Below, in pieces: positions 63,998 to 64,000 of a stretch of 64,000 nt of DNA. How positions within the stretch are numbered: the first letter of the stretch is position 1; every line of letters begins with the position of its first letter. A program made the translations under genes and the position numbers. Origin of the DNA: an uncultured Christensenella sp. GTDB lineage: Bacteria; Bacillota; Clostridia; Christensenellales; Borkfalkiaceae. Below the pieces are notes generated by a model that did no database searches, was not told the DNA's origin, and worked only from the letters and a program-made list of their open reading frames with translations. The stretch is taken from assembly GCA_910583545.1 (NCBI GenBank), contig CAJTXM010000008.1, forward strand, positions 1-64,000. The letters are read 5' to 3'.

Positions 63998-64000
63998 ATT

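Noticed and set aside
1..64000. CRISPR arrays, rRNA and tRNA genes
   Set aside because: No regularly spaced direct repeats, no rRNA-like stretches and no cloverleaf-like segments were found by eye.

Overview
The window looks like a chromosomal segment of an anaerobic, endospore-forming Firmicute (Clostridia), probably an uncultured gut lineage. The evidence is spoIIE, ylbJ, a PdaB-type deacetylase and a YlmC/YmxH-type PRC-barrel protein; lysine/diaminopimelate and MEP isoprenoid genes; Gram-positive style lipoproteins and surface proteins with no outer-membrane genes; and near-consensus sigma-A promoters (TTGACA, 17 bp, TATAAT). The clade is my inference from gene content. No rRNA, tRNA, CRISPR array or complete insertion sequence was seen.

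Layout. 1-3.2 kb: end of a membrane protein gene, a small HTH regulator, a ~100-nt nested hairpin of unknown identity, and spoIIE. 3.3-13 kb: a Wzz-like membrane protein, HelD, and a 1871-aa DUF4011/DUF3320 SF1 helicase with a nuclease-like C-terminus. 13-17.8 kb: an AT-rich accessory block with tandemly duplicated lipoprotein cassettes, a large secreted protein and a membrane protein. 17.8-25.9 kb: asd-dapA-dapB, divergent lgt, a REC-HD-GYP-GGDEF protein with an Hpt partner, a CvpA-like protein and a PRC-barrel protein. 26-38.2 kb: DUF421/DUF4363 pair, folate genes folC-folP-folBK, ppx, maf followed by an MreB-like gene and two unknown membrane proteins, and lepA. 38.2-40.3 kb: an accessory island with a DUF559 endonuclease between structured inverted repeats, an HTH repressor with three operators, a Cys-rich protein, and a GNAT protein with a tiny upstream partner gene. 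40.4-54 kb: an MGMT-like gene, hemW, a 1483-aa surface protein, bioY, alr, rsmD, coaD, two tandem DAHP synthases and pheA. 54-64 kb: ylbJ, a patatin, rarA, pdaB-like, an OB-fold protein, radA, ispDF, an RqcP-like S4 gene, and a repeat-rich end.

Functional links. rsmD-coaD-DAHP synthase-DAHP synthase-pheA is a tightly packed, partly overlapping operon feeding phenylalanine synthesis. asd-dapA-dapB feeds diaminopimelate and lysine. folC-folP-folBK is a folate cluster behind a structured leader candidate. The REC-HD-GYP-GGDEF protein and its Hpt partner form a c-di-GMP phosphorelay branch.

Most unusual observations: (1) a family of structured intergenic repeats in at least six copies (25904-26169, 31979-32175, 63053-63228, 63467-63645, 63887-63997) whose stems differ in sequence but keep pairing, and whose 3' tail carries the ribosome binding site of two genes; (2) the DUF559 gene between inverted repeats whose internal hairpins co-vary and whose left repeat carries the gene's ribosome binding site; (3) two DAHP synthase paralogues identical over 394 and 290 bp but about one third different over a central 202 bp corresponding to the effector-site region of AroG; (4) several genes with start codons 6-12 nt after a good -10 box and no Shine-Dalgarno, suggesting leaderless mRNAs.
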